From Pleionea sp. CnH1-48 (GTDB taxonomy: Bacteria; Pseudomonadota; Gammaproteobacteria; Enterobacterales; Kangiellaceae), in contig NZ_JAMXSB010000002.1 in assembly GCF_024124665.1 (NCBI RefSeq), positions 372,001-436,000 on the forward strand: a stretch of DNA of 64,000 nt, in the 5' to 3' direction. The position numbers were made by a program, and so were the translations under genes. Of this stretch, positions 17,778 to 27,396 are shown piece by piece (position 1 is the first letter of the stretch; every line of letters starts with the position of its first letter). The notes beneath the pieces were generated by a model. That model ran no database searches. It had not been told where the DNA came from and worked only from the letters and a program-made list of their open reading frames with translations.

Positions 17778-20300
17778 CTAGTTAGAACTAATAGTTAAAG
17801 TTGTATCTCCATACTCTGGATTAGCAGCAACCGATACATAGTACCAACCTTCTGTTGGACTGTTCACAACAATACGCTCGCTGTTAGTTGCTCCGGTTGA
17901 ACGTTGATCGTAGTCAGAAACCGTAGCCCATGATGCATCCTTAACATAAAGATCGCCATTACCAGAGCCATTATTCAGCTCAATCACTAATTGACTCGTG
18001 TCAGCCTCAACATAAGTATAAAAATATTGAAGTGCATTGCTGCCTGCAACACAAGTAGGCGTATTGAGTTCGACATTACCGTAAGTAATACCTGAGCTAT
18101 TTGCACAAGCATCAACGCCTCCTCCACTTGGAGGTGTGAAAGACGCTGTTAAGGTAACGCCAGCAAATGGATTGTAAGCTCGTAACATCACATACCAACG
18201 ATCTGAGACCGGAGTAGCAAACTCACAGCTTTCTTGATTACCGTTTTTCCATGGACGACAGTCATAATCAGAAGCTGTTGGTTGACTTCCTCGTTTAACG
18301 TAGAGATCAGCATCACCGGTTCCGTCATTGATCTCAAACTTAAGATCTGTTGCACCTTCTGGAACCTCGATGTAGAAGTGAACTTCTCCATTTTGCTCAT
18401 CAACAGCAATACCCGTTTTGCTTACACCATTTTGCAGTTCAGCGTCGGTTCCGCCGCCTCCCCCGCCATTGCCGGGAATGTCGTCGTTGCTTTCAACAGT
18501 TTGCAGCCAGGCATTCCACTCTGCGTCATAGCTGGTGCCAATGCTGTTGATGTAACTTAGGTAATTGTCGTAGTTACCTGCACGGAAATAGGCAAGCATT
18601 TGATCCACTTCGCCACGATGTTTTTCGAACATAAAACGAACGGCTAAATAACCCCAAGTGTAAACTCGGTTTTGCCCACTGTTATAGTCATTAGACATAA
18701 TCGTGCTAAGTGGGAAAGCTTGAGTTCGAGCGGCTTCAATGGCGCTGTCATTGCGATTCTTTTTCGAAATATATTCTGCCAATCCTTCTATCCACCAAAC
18801 TGTTTTGTGGCTACTGGTACGAGCGTCGGCAAAATCCCCTTTAAGGTTAAAACGTCCATCAAGATAATGAACATATTCATGAGTTAAGTTCCAAACTTCG
18901 AACTCTGGACGCAACCAGGAAGCTTCATGAGCAATAAAACGCGCTTGATTATTGACATCGGAAGGATCACCTTCTAAATACATTCCACCATTGTTAGTAC
19001 TGATGCCAAAAAAGAGTCCAGCGTAAGTGTTGTAGTTATCATAGTCATCAAACACAACCACTTCGAGATCTTCGTTATGGTCATCTGCAACGGGCGTATT
19101 ATTGGTCTCTAACATAGAGTGAAAAAAGGTTTCTTGAACGGAAAGTTTTTGACAAGAATCATTCAACTCTGATGAATTCATTTCTTGTGCACGTACTTTA
19201 ATGGTTGAGCTGCAAGAATGATTGACCGATAAAATTTGTTGCTCTAGTTGCTCCTTGAAACCACAAATATTAAATTCTGCGCAGTCATCGTAATAATCAG
19301 CATTGCCTGCTGCACGAAGCCAGACGCTGGCGCCTGTTCCGGTCATGCTATAACGTTGCAGTATTGTTTTTGTGCGAGCTTTTACTGTCGAATAAACCGC
19401 AGCCTGCTTATGTTGTAGAATTCGGGTGAGCTCACCCGCTGCATTTTCTTGCATAAACAATGCATCATGAGTAAGCATCCAGTCTTGTTGTGCAAACTTA
19501 GCGAGCAGCTCTACGAGTTGATAATCATCGGCAATAGCTGCAACAAACTGATCATTCCAATGACCACGAAACAGCATGGTAAAAAAACTATTAACCGCAT
19601 TTCTCATATACCAGTGCTGAGCGGCATCTTGATTCCAACGATTCAACCACTCTTTTGCGGCAGGTATATATCGATGCTGTAACCCCGCACTATCCATCAA
19701 GATGATCGCGTCATTAATATTTTTTCCATGTTGATCACTGGCTGCATAAAAATCGCCGTTACCTACCAGGTTATCCAATGCACGAGTTACGGCTTGTGTC
19801 ACATTATTGCCGTAAGCAGGTACATCATCTGGATTATAAAATTGAATGTAATAACCAGTTCGCAAAAATAGATAGAGATTTCCAATATCATTCGGCCCGT
19901 TTGTCGCCGAGTATTGGCTGGCTAAGGTAGCCGTTGCATTTGCAACATCGAGCATTTTATTCGCTTGAAAAGCTGCAAAACTGGTTGTGTTGGCAGTGAA
20001 TAAGTTGTTCAGACACTCAGTATCAGCATTACGAATATGACTGACGAGTGCAGAACCGGTTTTGGTAGCAAAGCCATTCATATCACAGGTTGCTTTTATA
20101 GAGACTTTTTGATGATGTGAATGATGCTTGCTATGGATATGATGATACATGGGCTCGACAGGAGCCTCGACTTCTATCTGCGGTTTGATATGTTGAGATG
20201 AATGCTTAACAGGCGCATGTTGCTTGGCAGCTATTGAAAAGCTTGCTCCCATAAGCAACATAGAGACTCCTACCAAGCCTCGACTTTTGAACATGTTCAT
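17778..20300 (-). CDS. Secreted microbial collagenase (peptidase family M9)
   Basis: An 840-residue secreted zinc peptidase. ATG 20300 is preferred: GAGG sits six bases upstream, and the signal peptide (GLVGVSMLLMGASFSIAA) follows. A His-rich propeptide (about 25-75) precedes the M9 activator domain (about 75-330; YLFLRTGYYIQFYNP, HWYMRNAVNSF) and the catalytic domain with HEYVH at 474-478 and the downstream Glu motif WWIEGLAEYI. A Gly-rich linker leads to two C-terminal pre-peptidase (PPC) domains (LKFEINDGTGDADLYVKRG and LVIELNNGSGNGDLYVKD). It degrades collagen or gelatin from animal matter. Layout matches Vibrio-type collagenases. Confidence 0.93.
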   Translation of the reverse strand: MNMFKSRGLVGVSMLLMGASFSIAAKQHAPVKHSSQHIKPQIEVEAPVEPMYHHIHSKHHSHHQKVSIKATCDMNGFATKTGSALVSHIRNADTECLNNLFTANTTSFAAFQANKMLDVANATATLASQYSATNGPNDIGNLYLFLRTGYYIQFYNPDDVPAYGNNVTQAVTRALDNLVGNGDFYAASDQHGKNINDAIILMDSAGLQHRYIPAAKEWLNRWNQDAAQHWYMRNAVNSFFTMLFRGHWNDQFVAAIADDYQLVELLAKFAQQDWMLTHDALFMQENAAGELTRILQHKQAAVYSTVKARTKTILQRYSMTGTGASVWLRAAGNADYYDDCAEFNICGFKEQLEQQILSVNHSCSSTIKVRAQEMNSSELNDSCQKLSVQETFFHSMLETNNTPVADDHNEDLEVVVFDDYDNYNTYAGLFFGISTNNGGMYLEGDPSDVNNQARFIAHEASWLRPEFEVWNLTHEYVHYLDGRFNLKGDFADARTSSHKTVWWIEGLAEYISKKNRNDSAIEAARTQAFPLSTIMSNDYNSGQNRVYTWGYLAVRFMFEKHRGEVDQMLAYFRAGNYDNYLSYINSIGTSYDAEWNAWLQTVESNDDIPGNGGGGGGTDAELQNGVSKTGIAVDEQNGEVHFYIEVPEGATDLKFEINDGTGDADLYVKRGSQPTASDYDCRPWKNGNQESCEFATPVSDRWYVMLRAYNPFAGVTLTASFTPPSGGGVDACANSSGITYGNVELNTPTCVAGSNALQYFYTYVEADTSQLVIELNNGSGNGDLYVKDASWATVSDYDQRSTGATNSERIVVNSPTEGWYYVSVAANPEYGDTTLTISSN

Positions 20301-20335
20301 GATGAACCTCGACATTATTTTTTTGTGTTAGGTGG

Positions 20336-20367
20336 CATTCTGCGCTGCACCCCGTATGCGCAGAATG
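20336..20367 (-). promoter_or_regulatory. Dyad in the collagenase leader, possible operator or attenuator
   Basis: A perfect 10-bp inverted repeat CATTCTGCGC / GCGCAGAATG with a 12-nt spacer starts 36 bp upstream of the chosen collagenase start. It could bind a dimeric regulator or form a hairpin in the 5' leader. No regulator can be assigned. Confidence 0.45.
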
Positions 20368-20589
20368 GAAAGCAGTATTCAGTTTTATTGTTTGAATACT
20401 GCACTGTCATCATAACCACACATTATATTGTATACAATATACCCATTTGTTTTTTGCCACTTCTATCGCATAAAAGATATGAAATGAGAACTCCAGAAGG
20501 CCAAAATACCTACAAAGGGATATCTTTTTTTAATCGTAAAAGTAGAATAAATTGAGATGGAGATGGAACTGCGTAGAAATTACGGATAG

Positions 20590-21663
20590 TTATGGGAAAG
20601 GAATATCTAATTGCTCAAACTGAGTAGGCGCTTCTCGCAAGCGCACACCGATGCCCATTAAGCGAACAGCTAATTGTTTGCGCTCAAAAGCTTGCTCCAA
20701 CAGTTCATAGAATACATTGACATCCAAGCGACGAGCGCTGGTTTCAATCGTCGTAATGGTAAAATCCGAAAACTTCAGCTTCACGAACAGTTTTTGAATT
20801 CGATGAATATTGTCTCCTCCCCCTAAACGAACGGACAGTCGAGAGGTAAGGTGTGGGAGCTCTTGCTGACATTCTTGCAAGGTGCTCATGTCTTCAGAAT
20901 AGGTGCGCTCTACGCTGACAGATTTTCGCTCTGATCGGGCTTTGACTTCGCGATTATCAATGCCACGTGCAAATCGATAGAGAGTATCACCAAAACGGCC
21001 AAACTTTTTAATTAGCTCAGCCTGACTCAGTTCGCGCAGCTCACCGCAGGTATTGATACCTAGATTGCGAATTTTTTGTGCCGTCACTTTGCCTACACCA
21101 TGAATTTTGGCAACAGGTAAGTGAAAGACAAAATCATCGACATCATCAGGAGTAATCACTTTAATGCCGTTAGGCTTATTCCAGTCGCTGGCAATTTTGG
21201 CTAAGAACTTGCTGGGCGCTACTCCTGCAGATGCCGTTAGTTTAGTCACTCGGTAAATGTCATCTCTAATAGCATTGGCTATCAAAGTAGCGCTGCCACG
21301 AAACGCTTCGGAGTGAGAGGTATCAAGATAGGCTTCGTCCAATGAAAGCGGTTCTATTTTATCCGTGTATCGAGCCATGATCTGACGAATTTTCTCTGAC
21401 TCGGCCTTATATTTCTTCATGTTAGGTGGCAAGATAACCAACTCAGGACAGAGCTTGCGAGCATGAGCCGAAGGCATGGCAGAACGAACGCCGTATTCGC
21501 GAGCTTCATAACTACAGGTTGCAATCACTCCACGGCGGTCCGAACGACCTCCCACAGCGATGGGTTGTCCGCGATACGTTGGGTTATCCCTCACCTCTAC
21601 CGCAGCATAAAAACAATCCATATCAATATGAATAATTTTGCGCTGAACGGATTCTTCAGCCAT
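20590..21663 (-). CDS. dinB: DNA polymerase IV (Y-family translesion polymerase)
   Basis: A 357-residue product from ATG 21663; a TTG 15 bp further upstream is also open but has no better ribosome site. Catalytic pieces: HIDMDCFYAAVE (Asp14, near the N terminus), SLDEAYLD in the palm, and KFLAKIASDWNKPNG and IHGVGKVTAQKI (helix-hairpin-helix). The little-finger domain ends with GIGVRLREAP. It copies damaged templates at low fidelity. No LexA-type box is visible in the 60 bp upstream; it lies 50 bp after the phoQ-like gene and may be read from that operon. Confidence 0.94.
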   Translation of the reverse strand: MAEESVQRKIIHIDMDCFYAAVEVRDNPTYRGQPIAVGGRSDRRGVIATCSYEAREYGVRSAMPSAHARKLCPELVILPPNMKKYKAESEKIRQIMARYTDKIEPLSLDEAYLDTSHSEAFRGSATLIANAIRDDIYRVTKLTASAGVAPSKFLAKIASDWNKPNGIKVITPDDVDDFVFHLPVAKIHGVGKVTAQKIRNLGINTCGELRELSQAELIKKFGRFGDTLYRFARGIDNREVKARSERKSVSVERTYSEDMSTLQECQQELPHLTSRLSVRLGGGDNIHRIQKLFVKLKFSDFTITTIETSARRLDVNVFYELLEQAFERKQLAVRLMGIGVRLREAPTQFEQLDIPFP

Positions 21664-21713
21664 GGTTAGCGGCACCAATAAATGGGATTAAAAAGCACTG
21701 TTGGTGATAGGAA

Positions 21714-23075
21714 CTAGACGCGATCAAACTCAAACGCCAGCTCAAACTTGGCACCACCTAGCTCACTGTCATCTATAACAATGGAGCCGCCATACTGATG
21801 GATAATTTCTGCAACAACCGATAAACCAATGCCCTGCCCTTCGACCTGCTCATCAAGCCGTTTGCCTCGTTGCAATATATTGATTCGCTTTTCTGGCGGA
21901 ACACCAGGGCCGTCATCTTCAATGATAATTTTTATTCCATACATTTGCGGAGATTCATTAACTTGCAATGACACCCTTACCTGCGTTGCCGTCCACTTAA
22001 ACGCGTTGTCTAATATGTTACCCATGAACTCCATCAAGTCGCCCGCATTGCCATAAAAACGAGCAGGCTCGGGCTGGATAAATTCTACGGATAAGGCTTT
22101 GCGTGCATACACTTTTTGTAGCGCAGCCAGAATTTTTTCGATGTTTTCGTTCACGTTGACCGACGCCAGCATATGACTTTTTTGTCCAGTCACCGCTCGA
22201 TTTAACTGGTACTGTACAATCTCATTCATTCGAACGACTTGCTGTGACAGAAGCTTATCAAATTCTTTTTTCGAAATGTCTTGCCCTAAGGAACCCTGAA
22301 TAACCGCCAGGGGTGTTTTTAAACTATGAGCAAGATTAGACAAAGTCTGACGATAACGTTCGCGTTGCGTTCGTTCCGTTTCAATCAATATATTCAGATT
22401 TTGTGTCAAGGGTTTAAGTTCTTTGGGGTACTTAGCACTCAACTGTGTTTGTTCGCCAGATTCTATTTTAGCCAGATCATAAGCGATATGACGCAAAGGA
22501 CTCAGCCCCCAACGCAATGCGACTAATTGCACGATAAACATGGCCGCAAAGACAAATGCTAACCAACTCCATAAAGTCATTTGGAATTCATCAATCACAT
22601 CGTATAACTGAGAAGCTTCGTGCAATACAATAAACTGATAAAAGTGTTCGCTGCCATCGTTGCTTTCCCAGATAACTGAATAACGCATACGAAAGTAGCC
22701 AATATCGTTGGTAACTATCTGATCAAACTCGAAGTCACCAGGCGCACTTTTTTCGGCCGCAAAACTATTAAGATCCACCGCACTAAAAGAGCGCCAGAGT
22801 TCAGTATTATCTTTATCGAGTGCAAATGCATAGTTGCCACTGTCGATCTGATTAAAGGTTTCTTCATGAACAACTTCGGGGATTAACAATTGACCGGGTT
22901 TATCTTCGTCGGCTGCGGTTAGGATCATATACATCTGGGTTTGCATACGATCTTGGAGCTGAGACTGTAAACTTTGCTCAAAGGCCTTAACCAGCACCCA
23001 GGCAACGGCGCTGGTCAACACGATCAGTGAAATAGAGACCAGTAACGTTAAACGAAATTTTAACGAAGAAAACAT
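21714..23075 (-). CDS. phoQ: PhoQ-like membrane sensor histidine kinase
   Basis: A 453-residue inner-membrane kinase: TM1 at about 8-30, a periplasmic sensor of about 135 residues, TM2 at about 167-187, a HAMP-like linker (LSPLRHIAYDLAKIESGE), His250 in NLAHSLKTPLAV, N-box region MGNILDNAFKW, G1 DDGPGV and G2 GQGIGLSVV. Paired with the PhoP-like regulator 24 bp upstream. The sensor is short on the acidic patch known from enteric PhoQ, so the ligand may differ (cations, pH, peptides). Confidence 0.88.
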   Translation of the reverse strand: MFSSLKFRLTLLVSISLIVLTSAVAWVLVKAFEQSLQSQLQDRMQTQMYMILTAADEDKPGQLLIPEVVHEETFNQIDSGNYAFALDKDNTELWRSFSAVDLNSFAAEKSAPGDFEFDQIVTNDIGYFRMRYSVIWESNDGSEHFYQFIVLHEASQLYDVIDEFQMTLWSWLAFVFAAMFIVQLVALRWGLSPLRHIAYDLAKIESGEQTQLSAKYPKELKPLTQNLNILIETERTQRERYRQTLSNLAHSLKTPLAVIQGSLGQDISKKEFDKLLSQQVVRMNEIVQYQLNRAVTGQKSHMLASVNVNENIEKILAALQKVYARKALSVEFIQPEPARFYGNAGDLMEFMGNILDNAFKWTATQVRVSLQVNESPQMYGIKIIIEDDGPGVPPEKRINILQRGKRLDEQVEGQGIGLSVVAEIIHQYGGSIVIDDSELGGAKFELAFEFDRV

Positions 23076-23099
23076 ACTGTGTTTTTTAGAGTATTATGA

Positions 23100-23774
23100 C
23101 TATAAGTTTGGACTGATACGATAGCCTCGACCACGTAACGTATCGATGGGTTGCAAGGTTCCTTCGGGATCCAGCTTTTTGCGTAAGCGTCGTACAAAGA
23201 CTTCAAGGACGTTGCTGTCTTTATCGTGATCTTGCTCATAAATATGTTCTGTTAGCTCGGTTTTTGAAATGACTTTATCAGAATTCATCATAAGGTATTC
23301 GAGCACTTTGTATTCGTAAGCGGTAAGTTCCAGCACTTCGCCATTTACGGTAACACCTTGCGACATGGTATCTAGCTCAATGGGGCCTTTTTTAACCACA
23401 GGATTGGCTAAGCCAGCAGAGCGTCGCAGCAGCGCATTGGTTCGCGCCAATAATTCTTCCATCTGAAAAGGTTTTGCCAAATAATCATCGGCCCCAAGCG
23501 AAAGCCCTTCGACTTTGTCCTGCCAACGATCACGGGCCGTTAATATCAAAATAGGAAAGGTTAAGTCTTGTTCTCGAACCTTCTTAATCAGGTCCAGTCC
23601 ATTGAGTTTAGGTAAGCCTAAGTCGACGATGGCCAAATCAATGGGATATTCTCGAGCAAAAAATAGGCCTTCTTCACCATCCGTTGCCTGATCAACTGCA
23701 AACCCTTGCTGGTTGAGAGCATCCTTAAGTTGATCTTGCAATGCTTGTTCGTCTTCTACGACTAATATTCTCAT
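23100..23774 (-). CDS. phoP: PhoP-like OmpR-family response regulator
   Basis: A 224-residue DNA-binding regulator: receiver (1-118) with acidic pair in VVEDEQ, phosphoacceptor Asp51 in AIVDLGLPKLNG, and Lys in DDYLAKPF; winged-helix output domain (about 128-222) with LTAYEYKVLEYLM, SNVLEVFVRRLRKKLD and TLRGRGYRI. It partners the downstream PhoQ-like kinase. The PepSY gene 30 bp upstream probably shares the transcript. Confidence 0.93.
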   Translation of the reverse strand: MRILVVEDEQALQDQLKDALNQQGFAVDQATDGEEGLFFAREYPIDLAIVDLGLPKLNGLDLIKKVREQDLTFPILILTARDRWQDKVEGLSLGADDYLAKPFQMEELLARTNALLRRSAGLANPVVKKGPIELDTMSQGVTVNGEVLELTAYEYKVLEYLMMNSDKVISKTELTEHIYEQDHDKDSNVLEVFVRRLRKKLDPEGTLQPIDTLRGRGYRISPNL

Positions 23775-23804
23775 ACAGATTGGTTCCTTATTACGACCAC
23801 TGTC

Positions 23805-24071
23805 TTAATTAACACGAATAACTCTGGCGGTACATCCATCTACATTAATGGTTTTAACCCGTCCCTTAACCAGAATTTTAACTTTATAAACAGCAGGCCC
23901 CCGACTGTTTATTCGAGTGGCAGAGAGCGCCTTACCTTTCACTTGCCTTTGTGCGGCTGCTATGGCCTGGCTTTTAGAAATCACTTTACAACTTTTGGCA
24001 TCCGCTGCACTGGCATTTAACGTGCCCAACATCAACGCACTAATCACCAAAAATGTTAAATACTTTCTCAC
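23805..24071 (-). CDS. Small exported PepSY-domain protein
   Basis: An 88-residue protein: signal peptide (MRKYLTFLVISALMLGTLNASA) and a single PepSY-like domain (ISKSQAIAAAQRQVKGKALSATR, YKVKILVKGRVKTINVD) with two Cys (about 28 and 81) that could form a disulfide. PepSY domains often inhibit proteases or modulate nearby sensor kinases in the periplasm. It is the first gene of the phoP-phoQ operon, so a role as periplasmic modulator of the kinase is plausible. Confidence 0.8.
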   Translation of the reverse strand: MRKYLTFLVISALMLGTLNASAADAKSCKVISKSQAIAAAQRQVKGKALSATRINSRGPAVYKVKILVKGRVKTINVDGCTARVIRVN

Positions 24072-24190
24072 TTCTAGAATCTCCGCCTACTGGAATTATT
24101 ATAATAACTAAGTAACACTCGACAGAACGAGGTCATACGAGCGGCTACTACTTAGACAAGTACAGAGTGCCCCGCATCTTGCCCTAGCCA

Positions 24191-24709
24191 TTAGTCATTG
24201 TCAATGACTGGCGCTACGCTTACACGAACTCGGATCTCATCACCTGGGTCATAAGGCATTTCGGTTGTGTAATTTCTATCGTTGTATCGATAAACCACAC
24301 GATAACCAGAAACCCGTTCTCTTTCTACCTCAACATAGCGAGTATCACACACAGTTCTCACACTGCTACGCCCTGGACGTTGATTGGACTTGGCAATATC
24401 ATTACCAATAGCGCCGCCCAGTACTGCCCCAGCTACCGCTCCAATCTGTTTATTACGCTTACCGTGGCCTATTTCGTTACCAATAGCACCACCAATAATA
24501 GTCCCTAGTATGGTTGCGGTTTTACTGGATTTCGGTTTTTCGTAGTGCACGACTTCTCGGCAAAATTCTTCTGGTTCCGTCGAACGAACGATTTCGACCA
24601 GAGGTTTTACTTCTAAAACAGTGCCCCAAGCGTAACCTTCATCTCTGTCATAGGCCAAAGCTGGTAAACTCATTACGCTTAATAATAGCCCGTACATTGA
24701 CTTTTTCAT
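24191..24709 (-). CDS. Glycine-zipper 2TM outer-membrane-type protein
   Basis: A 172-residue exported protein: signal peptide (MKKSMYGLLLSVMSLPALA), a Tyr/Asp-rich start, and a glycine-zipper pair (ILGTIIGGAIGNEIG then GAVAGAVLGGAIGNDI, about 67-105) as in the rickettsial 17-kDa antigen family. The C-terminal part has one Cys (TVCDTRYVEVERE) matching the upstream Cys51. Probably an outer-membrane or periplasmic structural protein of unknown exact role. Divergent from the acyltransferase gene; 57 bp between starts. Confidence 0.8.
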   Translation of the reverse strand: MKKSMYGLLLSVMSLPALAYDRDEGYAWGTVLEVKPLVEIVRSTEPEEFCREVVHYEKPKSSKTATILGTIIGGAIGNEIGHGKRNKQIGAVAGAVLGGAIGNDIAKSNQRPGRSSVRTVCDTRYVEVERERVSGYRVVYRYNDRNYTTEMPYDPGDEIRVRVSVAPVIDND

Positions 24710-24765
24710 GAATAACCCTTCAAACTTTGCTCAGCTTGGTATCCATTTTAGGGCTATGTAACTGA

Positions 24766-25899
24766 ATGAAGTCTGAACATTTTCCATCCCATCAATTCAC
24801 TCACAGTGTTCGTGATTGCAACACTTTGGCAACGCAGTTATCCGGCCATTCCAAACATCCGTTTTACAACCATCAGTTTTTGTCGTTGCTGGAAGAGTCA
24901 GGGTGTCTGGAGACAGAGAGCGGCTGGCAGCCCTACCATCTGAATCTAGAAGCTCAAGAGCAATCACTGTGTTTGCCCGGTTATCTAAAACATCACTCTT
25001 ACGGTGAATACGTTTTTGACTGGGATATTGCCCAGCAACTGCAACGAGCCGGTATTCGCTACTACCCCAAGTGGGTGGCCCAACTCCCCTTTACGCCAGT
25101 AGAGATGCCTTTGCCAGAGACATCTCCTCTTGTTATGCAGAAGGTATCGGATCGAGTTCAGCAAGAGCTAGAAAACCTGGGGCTCTTTATGGGGCAACTA
25201 TTGTATCTGCCACAGAGCTGGACGGAACAGCTAGTATCACGAGAGTGGATTTTGCGTCATAGCATTCAGTTTTTATGGCGAAATCGGGACTATACCAGCT
25301 TTGAAGACTTTCTCTCACAGCTCAAATTGAAACGACGCAAAAACATTCGTGCCGAAAGAAAAAAGATTGCTCAATCTCAACTCACCATTGAGCGCTGCAC
25401 CGGAGACAGCATCACCGCAGATTTGATCGCCGCCTTTGTCTCCTTGTACCAATCGACGTATTTAAAAAAATCAGGGCATTTAGGTTATTTGAACGCATCT
25501 TTCTTTGAGCGCTGGCTCACTGAATGTGCCGAGCAGTGCTTATTGGTGGTAGCACGAGAAAATGAAAACATTCTAGCCATGTCGTGCATGACCTTTGATG
25601 ATAGGACTCTATATGGACGCTATTGGGGAATTCTTAGCCCAGTGACTCAGCTGCACTTTGAATGTTGTTATTATCAGGGTATTGAGTTTTGTATTGAACG
25701 AGGATTGCAGGCATTTCACCCGGGTGTACAGGGAGAGCATAAAGTCACGCGGGGATTCGAGGCAGAGCTGAGCTCATCTTTCTACTTTACCCGTCACGAC
25801 GGCCTCAATCAGCAGCTCAAACAGATATATTCTGATGAATCGCTCCAATTGTCGGCCTACCGTGATGAGCTTAATCAACGCTTACCTTTTAAAACCTGA
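24766..25899 (+). CDS. Peptidogalycan-type GNAT acyltransferase (DUF482)
   Basis: A 377-residue cytoplasmic protein with the layout of the DUF482 family: NPFYNHQFL-like opening (here HPFYNHQFLSLLEESG), SYGEYVFDWDIAQQ, YYPKWVAQLPFTPV, and the C-terminal GNAT fold with RRKNIRAERKK, TYLKKSGHLGYLN, GRYWG and HPGVQGEHKVTRGFE. Distantly related to FemAB-type transferases. Substrate not established. Ends 5 bp before the convergent HDOD gene. Confidence 0.88.
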   Translation: MKSEHFPSHQFTHSVRDCNTLATQLSGHSKHPFYNHQFLSLLEESGCLETESGWQPYHLNLEAQEQSLCLPGYLKHHSYGEYVFDWDIAQQLQRAGIRYYPKWVAQLPFTPVEMPLPETSPLVMQKVSDRVQQELENLGLFMGQLLYLPQSWTEQLVSREWILRHSIQFLWRNRDYTSFEDFLSQLKLKRRKNIRAERKKIAQSQLTIERCTGDSITADLIAAFVSLYQSTYLKKSGHLGYLNASFFERWLTECAEQCLLVVARENENILAMSCMTFDDRTLYGRYWGILSPVTQLHFECCYYQGIEFCIERGLQAFHPGVQGEHKVTRGFEAELSSSFYFTRHDGLNQQLKQIYSDESLQLSAYRDELNQRLPFKT

Positions 25900-25904
25900 A
25901 TAAG

Positions 25905-27308
25905 CTATGCCACCAGCTGTTTTGACATCATATCGAGCACATCTCGCTCTTCAAGCAGAGATTCAAAGCTCTGCATCACTTTAGATTCTTCTAAAGACAA
26001 GAGCTCGAGTGTCGATTGGGGCAATTCCATGCGGCAGGCATCGCCAATTTCGATGCGTTTTAATAGCCGGTTCGCCAGCAAGACCAGATTGGAGTAAACC
26101 GCGTGCTTACTCCAGAATTCTTCTTTATGGTGCCAACGTACCGAGACTATAAGCTCGTCAGGCATGTGCCAGTTTTTCATTAACCAGGCGCCCATTTCTT
26201 CATGAGTAACGCCCAATACAAAATGTTCAATATCTTCGATATGAATATAGGGATTGGCTTCTACGTATCGATTGACCAACAAAAACTGAGGTGGGAACAA
26301 GTGACCAAGCAACAAATGGCCAAAGTTATGCAGCAAGCCCGCTAAGTAAGACAGGCCTCTCTCGGGTCTTTGTTTGGGCGGCACTCCCAGGCACAGCTTT
26401 TCGACCAGGCTGGCACAATAGACCGACTGCTTCCAGAAGGCTCTGACTCCCAAGGGCCCATCGACGGCGACGTTGAGCGATTTGCCAATGGATATACCCA
26501 GCGCCAGGTTCATTACCAGATCAAACCCGAGCACTCGAGAGATGGCTGTCTCAACAGAGTCGATCGTGCCTTTATAACCATAATACGGAGAGCTCGCCCA
26601 ACTGATAATTTGAGCCGCCAAACTGGGATCTCGGGCCACAATTTCGCCTAACTTTCGAGCATCAGCGCTGGGATCAACTCTTAACTTCATGATTTCTTGA
26701 GCAATGTCTGGCATTGCAGGTAAATCAAAGGTTTCGTCAATACGTTGTTTTATTCGAATCGGCGTAAACTGCTGAAGCGCAGCATCATTACAGTCTTCTT
26801 GCGCACTACGACCGGAATAGAGCTTTTCTGGGCCACAAGCAAAGGACATGCTTTCAAAAGCCGAGAAGACCAGATCAATAGCACGTCGTTCCAACCTTAG
26901 AAAGCCATCACCATGACCTATGTGAATAAACACCTGCTCTTGCTCAAACACACTCGAGTCAACCACACCTTCAAAACCAAATAAATCTGGAACCGGCGGA
27001 TAATACCCCTGATCACATCCTCTAAAGTATTGCAGAGCCATGGCGTCATCAATGACGTTAAATTCATCAGCTTTCAGATTACGCAAAGCTTCAAAATCTA
27101 ACAAATGACTGGCGGGTAAAACCGCCATGTATCGCTTGGAATCCCCTTGCAGCAATACACAACGAAGCATTTGATTGGGTTCTACCCCTAAGGTGTCAGC
27201 AGCATTTATCAGATGTTTGCATTCCTCCATCTCGACAACTTCAAAATCCGCTTCCCTATCATTGAGGTAATTTTCCAAAGACTTTATTAAGGTCACTACA
27301 GACTCCAT
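25905..27308 (-). CDS. YbaK-like/HDOD two-domain signalling protein
   Basis: A 467-residue protein from ATG 27308. The first ~165 residues resemble the YbaK/ProX aminoacyl-tRNA deacylase fold (VEMEECKHLINAADTLGV, MLRCVLLQGDSKRYMAVLPASH, DLFGFEGVVD), and the rest is an HDOD domain (about 185-400; FDLPAMPDIAQEIMKLRVDPSAD, LARDPSLAAQIISWASS-like, GLLHNFGHLLLGHLFP). HDOD proteins lack phosphohydrolase activity and usually serve in signalling, cell-cycle or virulence control. The YbaK-like half may bind an amino acid or tRNA. No partner in the neighbourhood. Confidence 0.82.
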   Translation of the reverse strand: MESVVTLIKSLENYLNDREADFEVVEMEECKHLINAADTLGVEPNQMLRCVLLQGDSKRYMAVLPASHLLDFEALRNLKADEFNVIDDAMALQYFRGCDQGYYPPVPDLFGFEGVVDSSVFEQEQVFIHIGHGDGFLRLERRAIDLVFSAFESMSFACGPEKLYSGRSAQEDCNDAALQQFTPIRIKQRIDETFDLPAMPDIAQEIMKLRVDPSADARKLGEIVARDPSLAAQIISWASSPYYGYKGTIDSVETAISRVLGFDLVMNLALGISIGKSLNVAVDGPLGVRAFWKQSVYCASLVEKLCLGVPPKQRPERGLSYLAGLLHNFGHLLLGHLFPPQFLLVNRYVEANPYIHIEDIEHFVLGVTHEEMGAWLMKNWHMPDELIVSVRWHHKEEFWSKHAVYSNLVLLANRLLKRIEIGDACRMELPQSTLELLSLEESKVMQSFESLLEERDVLDMMSKQLVA

Positions 27309-27396
27309 CAAACGATCACTAGGCTTTATTTAAATATAGCCAATAGATAACCGAGTCGCCTACCCGGATCGCAAAATCTTCGCGCTATCTCAAAAA

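Noticed and set aside
21664-21720. LexA box upstream of dinB
   Set aside because: No CTGT-N8-ACAG match in the region before the start codon.
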